A stretch of 64,000 bases of DNA from AP-15 sp963700195 (GTDB lineage: Bacteria > Pseudomonadota > Alphaproteobacteria > ATCC43930 > CGMCC-115725), in contig CAVOWQ010000008.1 of NCBI GenBank assembly GCA_963700195.1, positions 62,001-126,000 on the forward strand, read 5' to 3'. The translations under genes and the position numbers were made by a program. Position 1 is the first letter of the stretch. Each line of letters opens with the position of its first letter. Below are positions 53,962 to 63,068 of this stretch, one piece after another. The notes under the pieces are model-generated. The model saw only the letters and a list, made by a program, of their open reading frames with translations, was not told the DNA's origin and made no database searches.

Positions 53962-54967
53962 TCAGCTCACCCCAGTGGCTTCGACCACGGATGTCGGCGC
54001 CGCAGAATGCTGCTTTAGTCTACTGACCACGGGTGGCTCAGTGACCCACTCGCCGGCGACTCGCTCGATCAGGTACCGAGGTCGGCGACGCGCTTCCTCG
54101 AGCCCACGCCAAATATACTCACCTAGCACCCCGAGCATGAACATCTGTCCACCCCCGAGGAAGAGCACGACGACCATCAGCGAGGTCCAGCCTTCCGGCG
54201 GTGAGCCGAGAAGCGCGTTCGACACCACCGCTATTGCATAGATTACGCCGAGAATCGAAACGATGAGGCCAATGAGCGACATCCATCGGACCGGCTGATA
54301 GGTGAACGACGTCAGCGAGTTGACGACGAGCTTGATCTTCTTGCTTAGGGTCCAGCCGGATCGGCCGTGCAGCCTCGCCTGCTTCTCATACGCGACCGAA
54401 GTTTGGCGAAAACCCATCCAAGTGACGAGGGCGAAGAGGCTCGCGTTCTGCTCAGGAAACCGACAGACGGCATCGATCACCCGGCGATCCAGCAAGACAA
54501 AATCGGAGCCTGTGGCAGGCACATCTTTAAGGCCTGCGACCTTGCGCATAATCCAGTGATAGAGCCGGGATAAGAGCAAGCGTGGAGCGGGATTCCCCCT
54601 CTCGCTGCGAGCGAACCGCCCACACGATGTGGACGCCCTCCCGCCATCCTGCGAGCAGCGCCATAATGACCTCCGGAGGATCCTGCAGATCCGAGGCCAT
54701 GACGACGGCGCAGTCGCCGCGTGCGTGATCGAGGCCGCAGATCGTTGCAGCATGCGAACCAAAGTTCCGCGAAAACCGGAAGACGCGAACGCGACGGTCC
54801 ATAGCGGTGATCGCTTCGCCGGCAGCGAAAGTGTCGTCGCTCGACGAATCGTCAATGATGATCCACTCCCAATCCACCCCGGTTGAGTCGAGTACCGCGC
54901 GTAGGCGCTCATACATGACCGGGAGATTGCGTGCCTCATTGTAGGCCGGCGTCACGACAGAAATCAC
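53962..54967 (-). CDS. GT2 family polyprenyl-phosphate glycosyltransferase (DPM1/GtrB type), one-base frameshift
   Basis: About 334 residues from GTG 54967 (AGGAGG six bases upstream). GT-A core: VISVVTPAYNEARNLPVMYE, WIIIDDSSSDDTFAAGEAIT (D-D), GDCAVVMASDLQDPPEVIMA (D-x-D equivalent), then a one-base shift near 54,590 and LLLSRLYHWIMRKVAGLKDV, PATGSDFVLLDRRVIDAVCR. Two C-terminal TM helices (VRWMSLIGLIVSILGVIYAI, LMVVVLFLGGGQMFMLGVLG) are typical of enzymes charging a polyprenyl phosphate with a sugar. It could supply the donor for the GT-C enzymes here (inference). Confidence 0.88.
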
Positions 54968-55170
54968 CGACAACCTCCTGATCGAAGTTTTGGCGCCTCC
55001 GAGAGTGTCGCAAAACACCTTGTAAACAATTGCCCAGTGGTGTAACGTTGTTGGATAGTCAAGAGGGTGTTACCTAGGCTGATAGGCGGATCGATATCCC
55101 AGTTTGCAGGTTAATTAGAAGACGAGATCCGGTCGCAGGGCCGGCACCGTATGGTGCGGGCCACATCAAT

Positions 55171-55829
55171 ATGATAAAAGGCAACAGTGGAAATCTCGGC
55201 AAGGGTGAGGAGTTCAACGGGAGAAGGGAGCGTGGCGCCTGCTTTCCGTCCCCGGCATATACGATGCATTTCAGACGGCCATCGGCGCCAGGGGTTCCAG
55301 GCAAAGGCTGGTTGACGAGTTCATTCGAGCGCGGCCCGATGATCGTGTTCTCGAAGTCGGCTGCGGAACGGCGCGGATGCTCGATCATTTTTCGGTCGCG
55401 TCTTATGTCGGAATCGACAACAATCATCAGTATATAGCGGACGCGCGTCGCCGATACGGCAACCGCGGCGAATTCATCGTCGCAGACGTGAGAAATCTCT
55501 CCCTTGACCCGTCGCAACGATATGACATCGTCCTCGCACTTGGCCTTTTGCATCACATCGACGATCACACCGTCGCGCAACTCTTTTCGGAAATGCGTCG
55601 ATGTCTCGCGGACCGGGGTCGTATGGTGACGGGCGATGCGGCATTCGTACGTGGCCAGCCTCTTTTTGCCAGGCTGATGGTCAGTCTCGATCGTGGGCGC
55701 CACGTGCGCACACCCGAAGAGTACCGAGCGCTCGCGCGGCAGTGTTTCGGTAAGGTGCATTCTACTGTGGGCAATCTGCTGCCGCATCTGCCCTACACGC
55801 ACTGCATCATGGAGTGCACGTCGGAATAG
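55171..55829 (+). CDS. Class I SAM-dependent methyltransferase, start frameshifted
   Basis: The conserved frame runs from 55209 to 55829: WRLLSVPGIYDAFQTAIGAR, LVDEFIRARPDDRVLEVGCG then TARMLDHFSVASYVGIDNNH (motif I and the acidic loop), FIVADVRNLSLDPSQRYDIV and LALGLLHHIDDHTVAQLFSE. It has no start codon before residue 57 in that frame. The ATG at 55171 with its basic leader is one base out of register, so an indel near 55,205-55,240 is likely. A methyltransferase of the type that modifies sugars or lipids. The gene ends convergent with a truncated DegT gene. Confidence 0.78.
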
Positions 55830-56149
55830 CTTTCAGCGCCCCCCTCTGCTTGAGACTCATCATCCCCTGGCACCAGTGCCTTGTCTCCAGAGCGTACACC
55901 GGCCGCAATCAGCGCCAGATAGAGTGTGGCAGTTCCGGAATTGACGCCAACGGCATGGCGACCGCCCAGATGATTGGCGACGGCGGCCTCAAAACCTTCG
56001 ACGAACGGCCCCAGGCAGAAGCTGCCGCTCGCGAACAAGGTGTCGATATTGGCGCGCGCCCCGTCAGCTATCTCCCACCATTGCGGCGAAAGGTCGGAGA
56101 ATGGAACCCGTTCGATATCGGCATCGAGTACTAGAGCTGAAGGTATCAT
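55793..56149 (-). pseudogene. DegT aminotransferase, N-terminal fragment only
   Basis: Starts at ATG 56149, overlapping the stop of the acyltransferase gene (ATGA). VPFSDLSPQWWEIADGARAN, then GSFCLGPFVEGFEAAVANHL then GGRHAVGVNSGTATLYLALI and AAGVRSGDKALVPGDD are the first 85 or so residues of a DegT/DnrJ aminotransferase. Where VPAHTFIAT would follow, the sequence runs into the 3' end of the methyltransferase on the other strand, so about 290 residues, including the PLP Lys, are missing. Rearrangement breakpoint near 55,860. Confidence 0.75.
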
Positions 56150-56676
56150 TCCTGGAGAACCCTTGGCGCTACGGTGCGAACATCGCCAATGATCCGAGCA
56201 GGGACGCCGACGACGATTGCATGATCGGGCACATCGCGGGTGACAACCGCGCCGGCACCGATCAGGGCGTTTTCGCCAATGGTGATGCCCGGAAGGATCG
56301 TCGCATTGCTGCCGATTGAGGCGCGAGGATGGACGCTGGTGGGGATGACTTTCCAATCCCCGTCAGTCTGCGAGTGCCCCTTCGCGTTCGTCGCGCGGGG
56401 ACAGCTATCATTGGTGAACATCACGCCGTGCCCGATGAAGTCCTCATCGGCGATCTCGACACCCTCGCAAATAAAGCTGTGAGATAAGATTTTACAGCGG
56501 TTGCCGATAACCGCACCTTTCTGGATTTCGACAAACACCCCTATCTTCGTTCGGTCACCTATACGGCATCCATATAAATTTACTAAACGCTCATCGTAAA
56601 AGCCGATGTTGGACCCGAGGATGACATTAGGTGAGATCGGCAAGATTTTACTCCATACAGGGAACTGCTTGCTCAC
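56146..56676 (-). CDS. Hexapeptide-repeat N-acetyltransferase (WbpD/WlbB-like)
   Basis: 176 residues. SPNVILGSNIGFYDERLVNL, YGCRIGDRTKIGVFVEIQKG then AVIGNRCKILSHSFICEGVE, IADEDFIGHGVMFTNDSCPR, and ASIGSNATILPGITIGENAL then IGAGAVVTRDVPDHAIVVGV, PARIIGD. This is the UDP-2-acetamido-3-amino-sugar N-acetyltransferase pattern, with the FTND loop supplying a catalytic residue. Coupled by ATGA to a DegT aminotransferase gene (now truncated), matching the WlbE-WlbB reaction order. Confidence 0.9.
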   Translation of the reverse strand: MSKQFPVWSKILPISPNVILGSNIGFYDERLVNLYGCRIGDRTKIGVFVEIQKGAVIGNRCKILSHSFICEGVEIADEDFIGHGVMFTNDSCPRATNAKGHSQTDGDWKVIPTSVHPRASIGSNATILPGITIGENALIGAGAVVTRDVPDHAIVVGVPARIIGDVRTVAPRVLQE

Positions 56677-56820
56677 GAGGCAACTGGGGCGGGTGTTCCA
56701 GAGTAGGTCGATGGTACCGCTGTTACACTTTCCGATGTTCAGGTAAATTGATGAACGATTGGATACTGCCCCTCAACCGTCGCCGGGTTGCAGGTAAGGG
56801 GATCGACGGGGCGCGCCTGG

Positions 56821-58150
56821 TCACCTGACATCTACCACCGAGTGACGGAATCGCGATGACAGCCAAAGCGCTACAGGGGAAGTCCAGAGAAAATCGACCA
56901 GCACAGTCAGCATAACACTGATGGTCCACCACCACCCGAGTTCCCGGAAGAACCAGAACAGGATCTTCAAATTGCCGGCAAGCATCTCGGGTACGCCGGG
57001 ATGTTCGAGAGCACGATATAGCGCGAGGCGAAAGCATTCGCCCCACATCAGCAGCACAATGACCACACAGGTGCCGAGGCCCAGATTGCGGAGATCGCGA
57101 CTAGACGTGCGCGAGATCGCGAGCAATCCCGGCATGGCCAGAAGAAAGAACACGCCACGATATCCGACGCTTTGTCCGGCAAAGAAGCAACCAGCGATCA
57201 CCGCGCTGCCGATAACGAGAAAGATCCGCTCGGGCCGGCCGAGCGAAGCGAGCGCGCCCCGCAGTTCGCCAAAACTTAACAGTCTCCGGCAGATGGCTGA
57301 CGCTGGAACCAACCAGTATCGCAAAAAGCCCGCTCGCAACGATGCGCTGCACCAGCGGCGCCCAGCCCGACGGCTCTACAGAATGCCCGACCATCTCGCC
57401 GAGCAGAAACGGCAGGTTCTTCGCCGCGAATAGGTCCGTGTTGTACGGTCCCGACGCTATCAAGGGTAGCACTCTTACGATTTCGGCGTGGTATTCGGTC
57501 CAGAATACGGCAAGACAAACCAATATGACCAGACTGACGGCAACGAATATCGATACGATCTCACGGAACACGATGACAAGAATCATGATCGGATAATATT
57601 TCAGCATCGCCGCCACCAAGGCAACGAAATAGCCCAGCATTCGCATAAATAATCGGCATTCCGCGAGAACGCCGGTCGTCAGGGCCATCACAAATAGCAA
57701 GACGTCGATATTGGCGCGCTCCAGGGCGAAAATGACCATTGTGGACAGAGTCGCTGCCAGCACAAAGATCAGCTCGAGAAGACATCGAGGCGACGGCAGG
57801 AGGCTCAGCGACACGAGAAAAACAAGGTCGAGAATCCATCCGACGGCCGCCGTATCGCGCACACCCAGCGGGATCGCCGAGGCAGCGATCCAAAGCGGTG
57901 AGCCACTGTATGACCGCTGCAGAACGTCACAGGGGTTAGCCGAGATGACATCGACACCCTGGCGCGCGCATTCCCAGACCGCAAGGTAGGCACTAATATC
58001 TAGAAAAGGAAATCGAAAAGGCCAAATCCCATACGCGGTCAAGATTTGCGCATAGACGTTTTGGTCTCCATACGCATACAGGTAGGACATACCGAGAAAG
58101 ACTAGCAGCGGGATAATCACGGCCGCCAACCGATAGACATAATGAGGCAT
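56821..58150 (-). CDS. DUF2029/GT87-like membrane glycosyltransferase, one-base frameshift
   Basis: About 442 residues with many TM helices. MPHYVYRLAAVIIPLLVFLG, FRFPFLDISAYLAVWECARQ (acidic loop after TM1), SYSGSPLWIAASAIPLGVRD, FALERANIDVLLFVMALTTG and AMLKYYPIMILVIVFREIVS. The frame changes by one base near 57,285; the second frame goes on LLSFGELRGALASLGRPERI, VGYRGVFFLLAMPGLLAISR and FFRELGWWWTISVMLTVLVD. FALERANID and the LKYYP loop are typical of GT-C proteins in glycan clusters. Sugar unknown. Confidence 0.82.
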
Positions 58151-58213
58151 TAACTGCTTTCACGTAAAGGTGGACACTTTTGGCAGGCGCTATCGGTCCT
58201 TTCGTTAAACCGC

Positions 58214-59792
58214 TCATTGACCGAAATCGCCGCCGCTTTTGGGCGCCTCCGACCCGGCAGTCCTCACCGCCGAGAGCCGAGCTAACGCATCGGGGACAGG
58301 CATCGGCATTTGAGTTACCGGGCGGCAATCGCCGTGACGGCGCGCAACGCAGACCAGGCCAAAGCAGCGAAGCGGCGTGAAACCCAAATTCGGCGGCGGC
58401 GGTCGAGTATAAACGAGTGTATCGAACCCTTCTGCCGTAGCCGATCAACGCCGCTTCATCCCTAGGCCAGTAAAGCGGCGCTGGCTGATGGAAATAGGTG
58501 TAACCGCCGGAATCCGCCCAGTCGTTCCCGTCCGCCCCGTAGAGGCCTATCCCGCATGTACTGGGGCCGTGTGCGACGAAGGACGCAGCCGTTAAATTAT
58601 CATGCGTACGATAACGTAGCGCGGTCAGCGTTCCGGATTTCCACACTCCGTAGGACGCGAGGCACCAGTACCCCAGGACGAAAGCCGCGGAGGCGAGCGC
58701 GGCGTATTGTCTTCCGCGGCCTCGCTCCAGAAACCTTCTTCCCCAGCTCGCAAGCTGAGCCAGCCCGATCCCGGCGAGCACGATGGCGAGCAGGATTGCC
58801 GGATAGATGAAGCGGTATTCCTTATGACCAATGCCCGAGTGAACGGCAATGATAGTCACTGCAGCCACGAGAAGTAATGGCGCCCGCCTTCCGCCCAGGA
58901 TCACCAGCAACAGCAGCGACGGCGACGCACCGCCCCAAACCCCAAACTCACCCCTGAGATAATAATCCCAGGGTTCTACACCAAAGGTTGAACTAGCCTC
59001 ATAGTAAAAATTGTAAATCACATAACGCCACAATGATGCCAGAGGGTAACCCAGCGTCACGGTATCAAGGATACCGGCAACGGACAACGCAGCGGCCAAT
59101 CCGACGAGCATGGGCGGGGCACAGTCACCGGCTCTATGCCAATTGGTCCACAGCGCTACAACCAAAATTGCAGGTGCGAGCTGAATCCGCACCACAAGAA
59201 CAAACCCCAGCAGAGCGCCGGCCACGAAGAGGCGCCGTTGTGAGGTCACCTGATAACCCGGTTGGAGAATATAGAGCCCAATCAGGAGCAGATGGCCGGC
59301 GGTGACCTCGGAGAGGGTACGAGCGCCGAAACAGACGAGTTCGGGTGCCATCGCGACAGCCGTCCCGGCAACGAGCGCGCCCGAGAGGCCGAAAAGACGG
59401 CGACACCACAAGAAGCAACACACCACGGGCAACGCCGCCAGGCCCGCGAAGGCGATGGCGATCAATGGTAAATAATAATCGGGTCCATCGCCGGCGATGC
59501 GTGCGAGTTCCATCAGCCCGGCGATTGCGCCGGGCAGCAGCCAAGAGCGGGCGCCGAACTGGAATTCCCACGGTACTAGGCCGCTGCCATAGACCAAGCG
59601 GTGCGCCTGTTCGGATGCCTGAAAAACTTCGTCGGGCCAAACCACACTCGGCACGAGTGCGGTCGGCACCGCCCGCACCGTAATCGCGAGGAGTACGAGA
59701 GCCGCCAATCCAGCAGCCGCGAACCGCCCTTCCCGAAGGCAGGGTAGCCAAACGAGCCGCGGAACAGCGTGCATCGACAAGTGATGCCCCAA
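58214..59792 (-). CDS. GT22-type (Alg9/PIG-B-like) membrane mannosyltransferase, frameshift near C-terminus
   Basis: About 526 residues. TM1 FAAAGLAALVLLAITVRAVP, then the signature VVWPDEVFQASEQAHRLVYG then SGLVPWEFQFGARSWLLPG: D-E-x-x-Q, E-x-A-H and W-E-F/R-S elements of GT22. MAPELVCFGARTLSEVTAGH, ILDTVTLGYPLASLWRYVIY and GIGHKEYRFIYPAILLAIVL (the H-K-E-x-R-F loop) strengthen this. As sequenced the frame runs on to 57993, but one base near 58,385 gives CFGLVCVARRHGDCRPV, a better C-terminus, ending at about 58214. Predicted to transfer mannose or a related sugar from polyprenyl phosphate at the periplasmic face. Confidence 0.83.
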
Positions 59793-59807
59793 TAATTACC
59801 GGCGTGA

Positions 59808-59821
59808 GAAAACCGGTTTTC
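59808..59821. promoter_or_regulatory. Perfect palindrome GAAAACCGGTTTTC
   Basis: A 14-base perfect palindrome 15 bases upstream of the GT22 start and between it and the acetyltransferase stop, in a short AT-rich gap. Possible operator or transcription-termination remnant; no further support. Confidence 0.3.
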
Positions 59822-59857
59822 CTAGAGGCGCATTACTCCCTTGCGCTTTCAAATTGG

Positions 59858-60610
59858 TTAATGGATCGATTTCTCGGGCGCGCCGAAACCTGAACTCAAG
59901 CAGCTTGAATAGCTTACGGACTGGCAGCTACCGATAATCAGCCGTGAGGAGGCGCAGCTTTTCCCGGCGAAAGAATGGGCGATCAACAGCACCTCGCGAG
60001 AACTCGTCTGCCCGTCCGCCTCATATTCGTCATAGGCCTCGCCGCATTGCGGGCAGCGCCAAGACGCGGGCCGTTCCTCGATCAGTCCCAGGCCGCACCG
60101 GCAAGCCCAGCCGACCCGGTTCGCCGGCACCCCCGCTACTAATGCATGTGCCGGGACGACACGGGTGACGACGGCGCCCGCCGCGATCATTGCAAAGGCG
60201 CCGATATCGGCGCCGGGCAGGATCACGCACCGCGCGCCGAGGGTCGCGCCGTTGCCGACGCGGGTTCGCATGAGCCATCCGGCCTTGGTTTGGTAACGGG
60301 CGGCGACCGCCGGCAGCGGCAGTCGGCGACTACGCGGGAAAACATCGTTTGTAAAACTGGCGCCGGGACCGACAAACACGTCATCGCCGATCTCGATCCC
60401 GTCCCACACCATCGCCTGGTTCTTTAGCGTGACCCGGTCGCCGATGCGGGCTCCGGTTTCGATAAAGGCATGGTCACCTATGTTGCAGTCGCGCCCGATC
60501 ACGGCCCCCTTCATGACGTGCGCGAAAGCCCATATTTGCGTGCCGGCCCCAACCTCGTCGCTTTCGCAAAGTGCCAGGCGATGAACGAATATGCCGGGTG
60601 CCGAGGACAT
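59858..60610 (-). CDS. N-acetyltransferase WlbB-like with C-terminal zinc ribbon
   Basis: 250 residues. The left-handed beta-helix begins FVHRLALCESDEVGAGTQIW, AFAHVMKGAVIGRDCNIGDH then AFIETGARIGDRVTLKNQAM, GDDVFVGPGASFTNDVFPRS and GATLGARCVILPGADIGAFA then MIAAGAVVTRVVPAHALVAG. After VPANRVGWACRCG...WRCPQCGEAYDEYEADG there is a four-Cys zinc ribbon, found in one subgroup of dTDP/UDP-sugar acetyltransferases. The last 40 residues are not family-like. It is paired with the DegT gene 20 bases upstream, as in wlb/fdt diamino- or acetamido-sugar pathways. Confidence 0.88.
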   Translation of the reverse strand: MSSAPGIFVHRLALCESDEVGAGTQIWAFAHVMKGAVIGRDCNIGDHAFIETGARIGDRVTLKNQAMVWDGIEIGDDVFVGPGASFTNDVFPRSRRLPLPAVAARYQTKAGWLMRTRVGNGATLGARCVILPGADIGAFAMIAAGAVVTRVVPAHALVAGVPANRVGWACRCGLGLIEERPASWRCPQCGEAYDEYEADGQTSSREVLLIAHSFAGKSCASSRLIIGSCQSVSYSSCLSSGFGAPEKSIH

Positions 60611-60629
60611 AGTTAATCGGACGAGCCGC

Positions 60630-61766
60630 TCACCTGACGCCGTTGCCCTGCAAAGCTGCTTTGAGTGAGGCGATGCAGAAATCCACTTGCCTCGCCGTGA
60701 GCTCGGGATAGATCGGCAGGCTCAGGCATTGGCGAGCCCAGTTCTCGGCGACCGGGAAAGCACCCGCGCGATATCCGAGCGAGGCGTAGGCTTCCAGTTC
60801 GTGCAAAGCGAATGGATAGTGGATCCCGGCGCCGATCCCTCGAGCGTTGAGGGCTTGCAGCACGCCGTCGCGGCCGGCCAGCCTGATCACATAGAGATGA
60901 TGGACGCTGCCGGGAGTTTGCGGCGTGCATTGGACGTGGGATATCCCTCGCAATGCTTCGTCATAATGGGCGGCGATCGGCCGCCGGGCGGCATTCCACT
61001 CTTCAAGATGCGCCAACTTCACTCGCAAGATGGCGGCCTGCAGGGTGTCGAGCCGGCTGTTGAGACCAATTTGGTCGTGATGGTATTTCGTCCGTGAGCC
61101 GCAGTTGCGCAGGAGCTGAAGGCGCTCGGCAATGTCACGGCGGGCTGTCGTTACCAGCCCGCCATCGCCATAAGCGCCCAGGTTCTTCCCGGGATAGAAG
61201 CTGAAGCAGCCGATGTCACCCAAGCCACCGGCGCGTTTGCCGGCGTAAACAGCGCCGTGCGACTGCGCCGCATCTTCGATGACGGCCAGTGAATGCTCGC
61301 GAGCAACAGCACAAACCGCGGCCATGTCGGCACACTGGCCGTACAGGTGAACCGGAATGATCGCCCTTGTCCGGGAAGTGATCGCGCGTTGGATCATCTC
61401 GGGATCGATCAACGCGTCATCCCCCCGCACATCTACGATGACCGGCCGCGCCCCGGTCAGCGACACGGCAAAGGCTGTGGAGGCGAAAGTCATGGCCGGC
61501 ACGATCACCTCGTCGCCCGCACCGATGTCCAGCGCGCGGCAGGCGAGGTGAAGCGCATCCGTTCCGCTTGCAACGCCGGTCGCGTATGGAACGCCGCAAT
61601 ATTCGGCAAACTCGCTTTCGAACAGAGATACTTCTTCACCAAGAATAAAGTCGCACCGCTCGACAACCCTGGCGATCGCTGCTTCGATCTCCGCGGAGAT
61701 CGCCTGACGCTGTGCCCTGAGATCGACGAGCGGTATTGAGGAGCGAAAATTTGGGAGATGGTTCAA
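60630..61766 (-). CDS. DegT/DnrJ/EryC1/StrS sugar aminotransferase (WlbE/FdtB-like)
   Basis: 378 residues. IPLVDLRAQRQAISAEIEAA, CDFILGEEVSLFESEFAEYC then GVPYATGVASGTDALHLACR, GDEVIVPAMTFASTAFAVSL, LAVIEDAAQSHGAVYAGKRA (PLP Asp) and IGCFSFYPGKNLGAYGDGGL (PLP Lys in P-G-K-N-L). Complete length for the family. PLP-dependent 3-aminotransferase on UDP- or dTDP-3-keto sugars; the acetyltransferase that follows would N-acetylate its product. Probably the first gene of the leftward half of the glycan cluster. Confidence 0.94.
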   Translation of the reverse strand: MNHLPNFRSSIPLVDLRAQRQAISAEIEAAIARVVERCDFILGEEVSLFESEFAEYCGVPYATGVASGTDALHLACRALDIGAGDEVIVPAMTFASTAFAVSLTGARPVIVDVRGDDALIDPEMIQRAITSRTRAIIPVHLYGQCADMAAVCAVAREHSLAVIEDAAQSHGAVYAGKRAGGLGDIGCFSFYPGKNLGAYGDGGLVTTARRDIAERLQLLRNCGSRTKYHHDQIGLNSRLDTLQAAILRVKLAHLEEWNAARRPIAAHYDEALRGISHVQCTPQTPGSVHHLYVIRLAGRDGVLQALNARGIGAGIHYPFALHELEAYASLGYRAGAFPVAENWARQCLSLPIYPELTARQVDFCIASLKAALQGNGVR

Positions 61767-62070
61767 GACATTCAGACGACGGTGCTGAAGGGTTAATCCA
61801 ATTAGTAAATTTATCCTTTATCTTTGGTAAGAGTACTGCTCTCAGAGGAATTCGCGGCCCCAAAAATCGCCGTAATGGCGTGTTACTCACCCAGCTCCGC
61901 GGCTTCTTCAGGGTGAGATGCTTTGTCGCCGATAACTCGCCTGATGTCAAAGGGCTCGAAGAAGCCTCGCGGGCCGCCCTCAAGGCCGGCCTGCTTGTTC
62001 TTTCCCTGCAGGATCAGGAGGGATGAGGCAGCGGCGGCTCGTGGTTACGCGGCGCGGAAGTGAAGCCCGG
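61767..62070. other. Intergenic, no gene recognised
   Basis: 304 bases between the ECF sigma gene end and the DegT start. AT-rich near 61,790-61,830 (promoter of the DegT operon likely). Open frames on both strands lack support. Confidence 0.4.
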
Positions 62071-62742
62071 TCAATCGCCGGCCACCGCAACGATCGGCGG
62101 GGTCATGGCGGGAGGGGCACCCGCAGGCGGGGCGGCAGCGCGCGGGGCGAAGGGCGTTCTGGTGTCGGTCCCGTCTACTGCGGTTTTCAGCCGGTCGCGG
62201 CCACGCGACAGGTGCGAGCGCACGGCGCCTACCGAGGTTCCCATGCTCTGCGCCGCCTCCGCATAGGATTTGCCCTCGACCCCGATCAGCAGGACGGCCG
62301 AGCGCTGGTTGCTCGAGAGCCGGCGCAGCGCGGCGCCGAGGTCGCGCAACAACAGCCGCAGTTCGCTGGCATGCGCCGTCGACGTCTGCGCTGGTTCGGC
62401 AATTTCCTTCAGCGCCGACGCCGAGCGGGCCGATTTGTTCACCCCGGCGAGAAAACGGTTGCGCATGATCGTGTACAGCCAAGCGCGCAGATCGGTACCC
62501 GGCTGCCAGAGATGCGCGTTGGCGAGTGCCTGCACCAGCGTATCCTGGACGAGATCGTCGGCGTCCGCCTTATCGCGGTGCCAGCGGCGCACCGTGCGCC
62601 GCAAGAACGGGATCTCGTTCTCGATTTGCTGCCGATATACGGCAGATGGCGCACCACGGCCTCGCCGCTCCGGCCCATCCAAGCCGGGCGCTTCTGTGCT
62701 ATCTACGACAGAAAGGTCGGAAGCCTCGGCATGTGTCTGCAT
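62071..62742 (-). CDS. ECF-type RNA polymerase sigma factor
   Basis: 223 residues from the ATG at 62742, chosen because residues before it are not family-like. Sigma-2 region: IENEIPFLRRTVRRWHRDKA then DADDLVQDTLVQALANAHLW and GTDLRAWLYTIMRNRFLAGV (the D-x-x-Q-D-x-x and W-L/F-x-T-I-x-R-N core). Sigma-4 region: LRRLSSNQRSAVLLIGVEGK then SYAEAAQSMGTSVGAVRSHL, SRGRDRLK, the helix-turn-helix for -35 recognition. A Pro/Ala-rich tail follows. No anti-sigma, NepR or PhyR gene is adjacent. Resembles EcfG-type alphaproteobacterial factors, but assignment to that subgroup is inference. Confidence 0.9.
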   Translation of the reverse strand: MQTHAEASDLSVVDSTEAPGLDGPERRGRGAPSAVYRQQIENEIPFLRRTVRRWHRDKADADDLVQDTLVQALANAHLWQPGTDLRAWLYTIMRNRFLAGVNKSARSASALKEIAEPAQTSTAHASELRLLLRDLGAALRRLSSNQRSAVLLIGVEGKSYAEAAQSMGTSVGAVRSHLSRGRDRLKTAVDGTDTRTPFAPRAAAPPAGAPPAMTPPIVAVAGD

Positions 62743-63068
62743 TTCTCGCAAGTTCCACACAAAAACCGGGAAAAATGCCCCCGTTTCGCAGCACGACGCG
62801 GATTTACTCAGGTAGACGTTGGGTTTGTGACGCGTTTCTGACTCAAAATTGACGCGAAAGCAAACTGTTTTTAACGTATTGTTAAGAAGAGTTACGGTAC
62901 GGTTAATTTTCGGAGCGAGCGGCGCCGGAAGCGTAACGAAATAAAACTCGTGTAATCGTCCGACCACGTGAAGAGATCGTTGGGGACGCCCACTAATCCA
63001 TCTTCAGTTCTGACGCAGCCCGGGCGTCTGGAACGCTCGGCATTCGAGCGGCTCGGACCGAGCACGCG
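62743..63068. other. Intergenic, sigma-factor upstream region
   Basis: 326 bases, AT-richer than the surroundings around 62,850-62,900 (TTTTTAACGTATTGTTAAGAA), upstream of the ECF sigma gene and downstream of the membrane protein gene. Probably the sigma promoter region. No gene recognised, although an open frame extends the sigma ORF upstream to 62,967. Confidence 0.4.
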
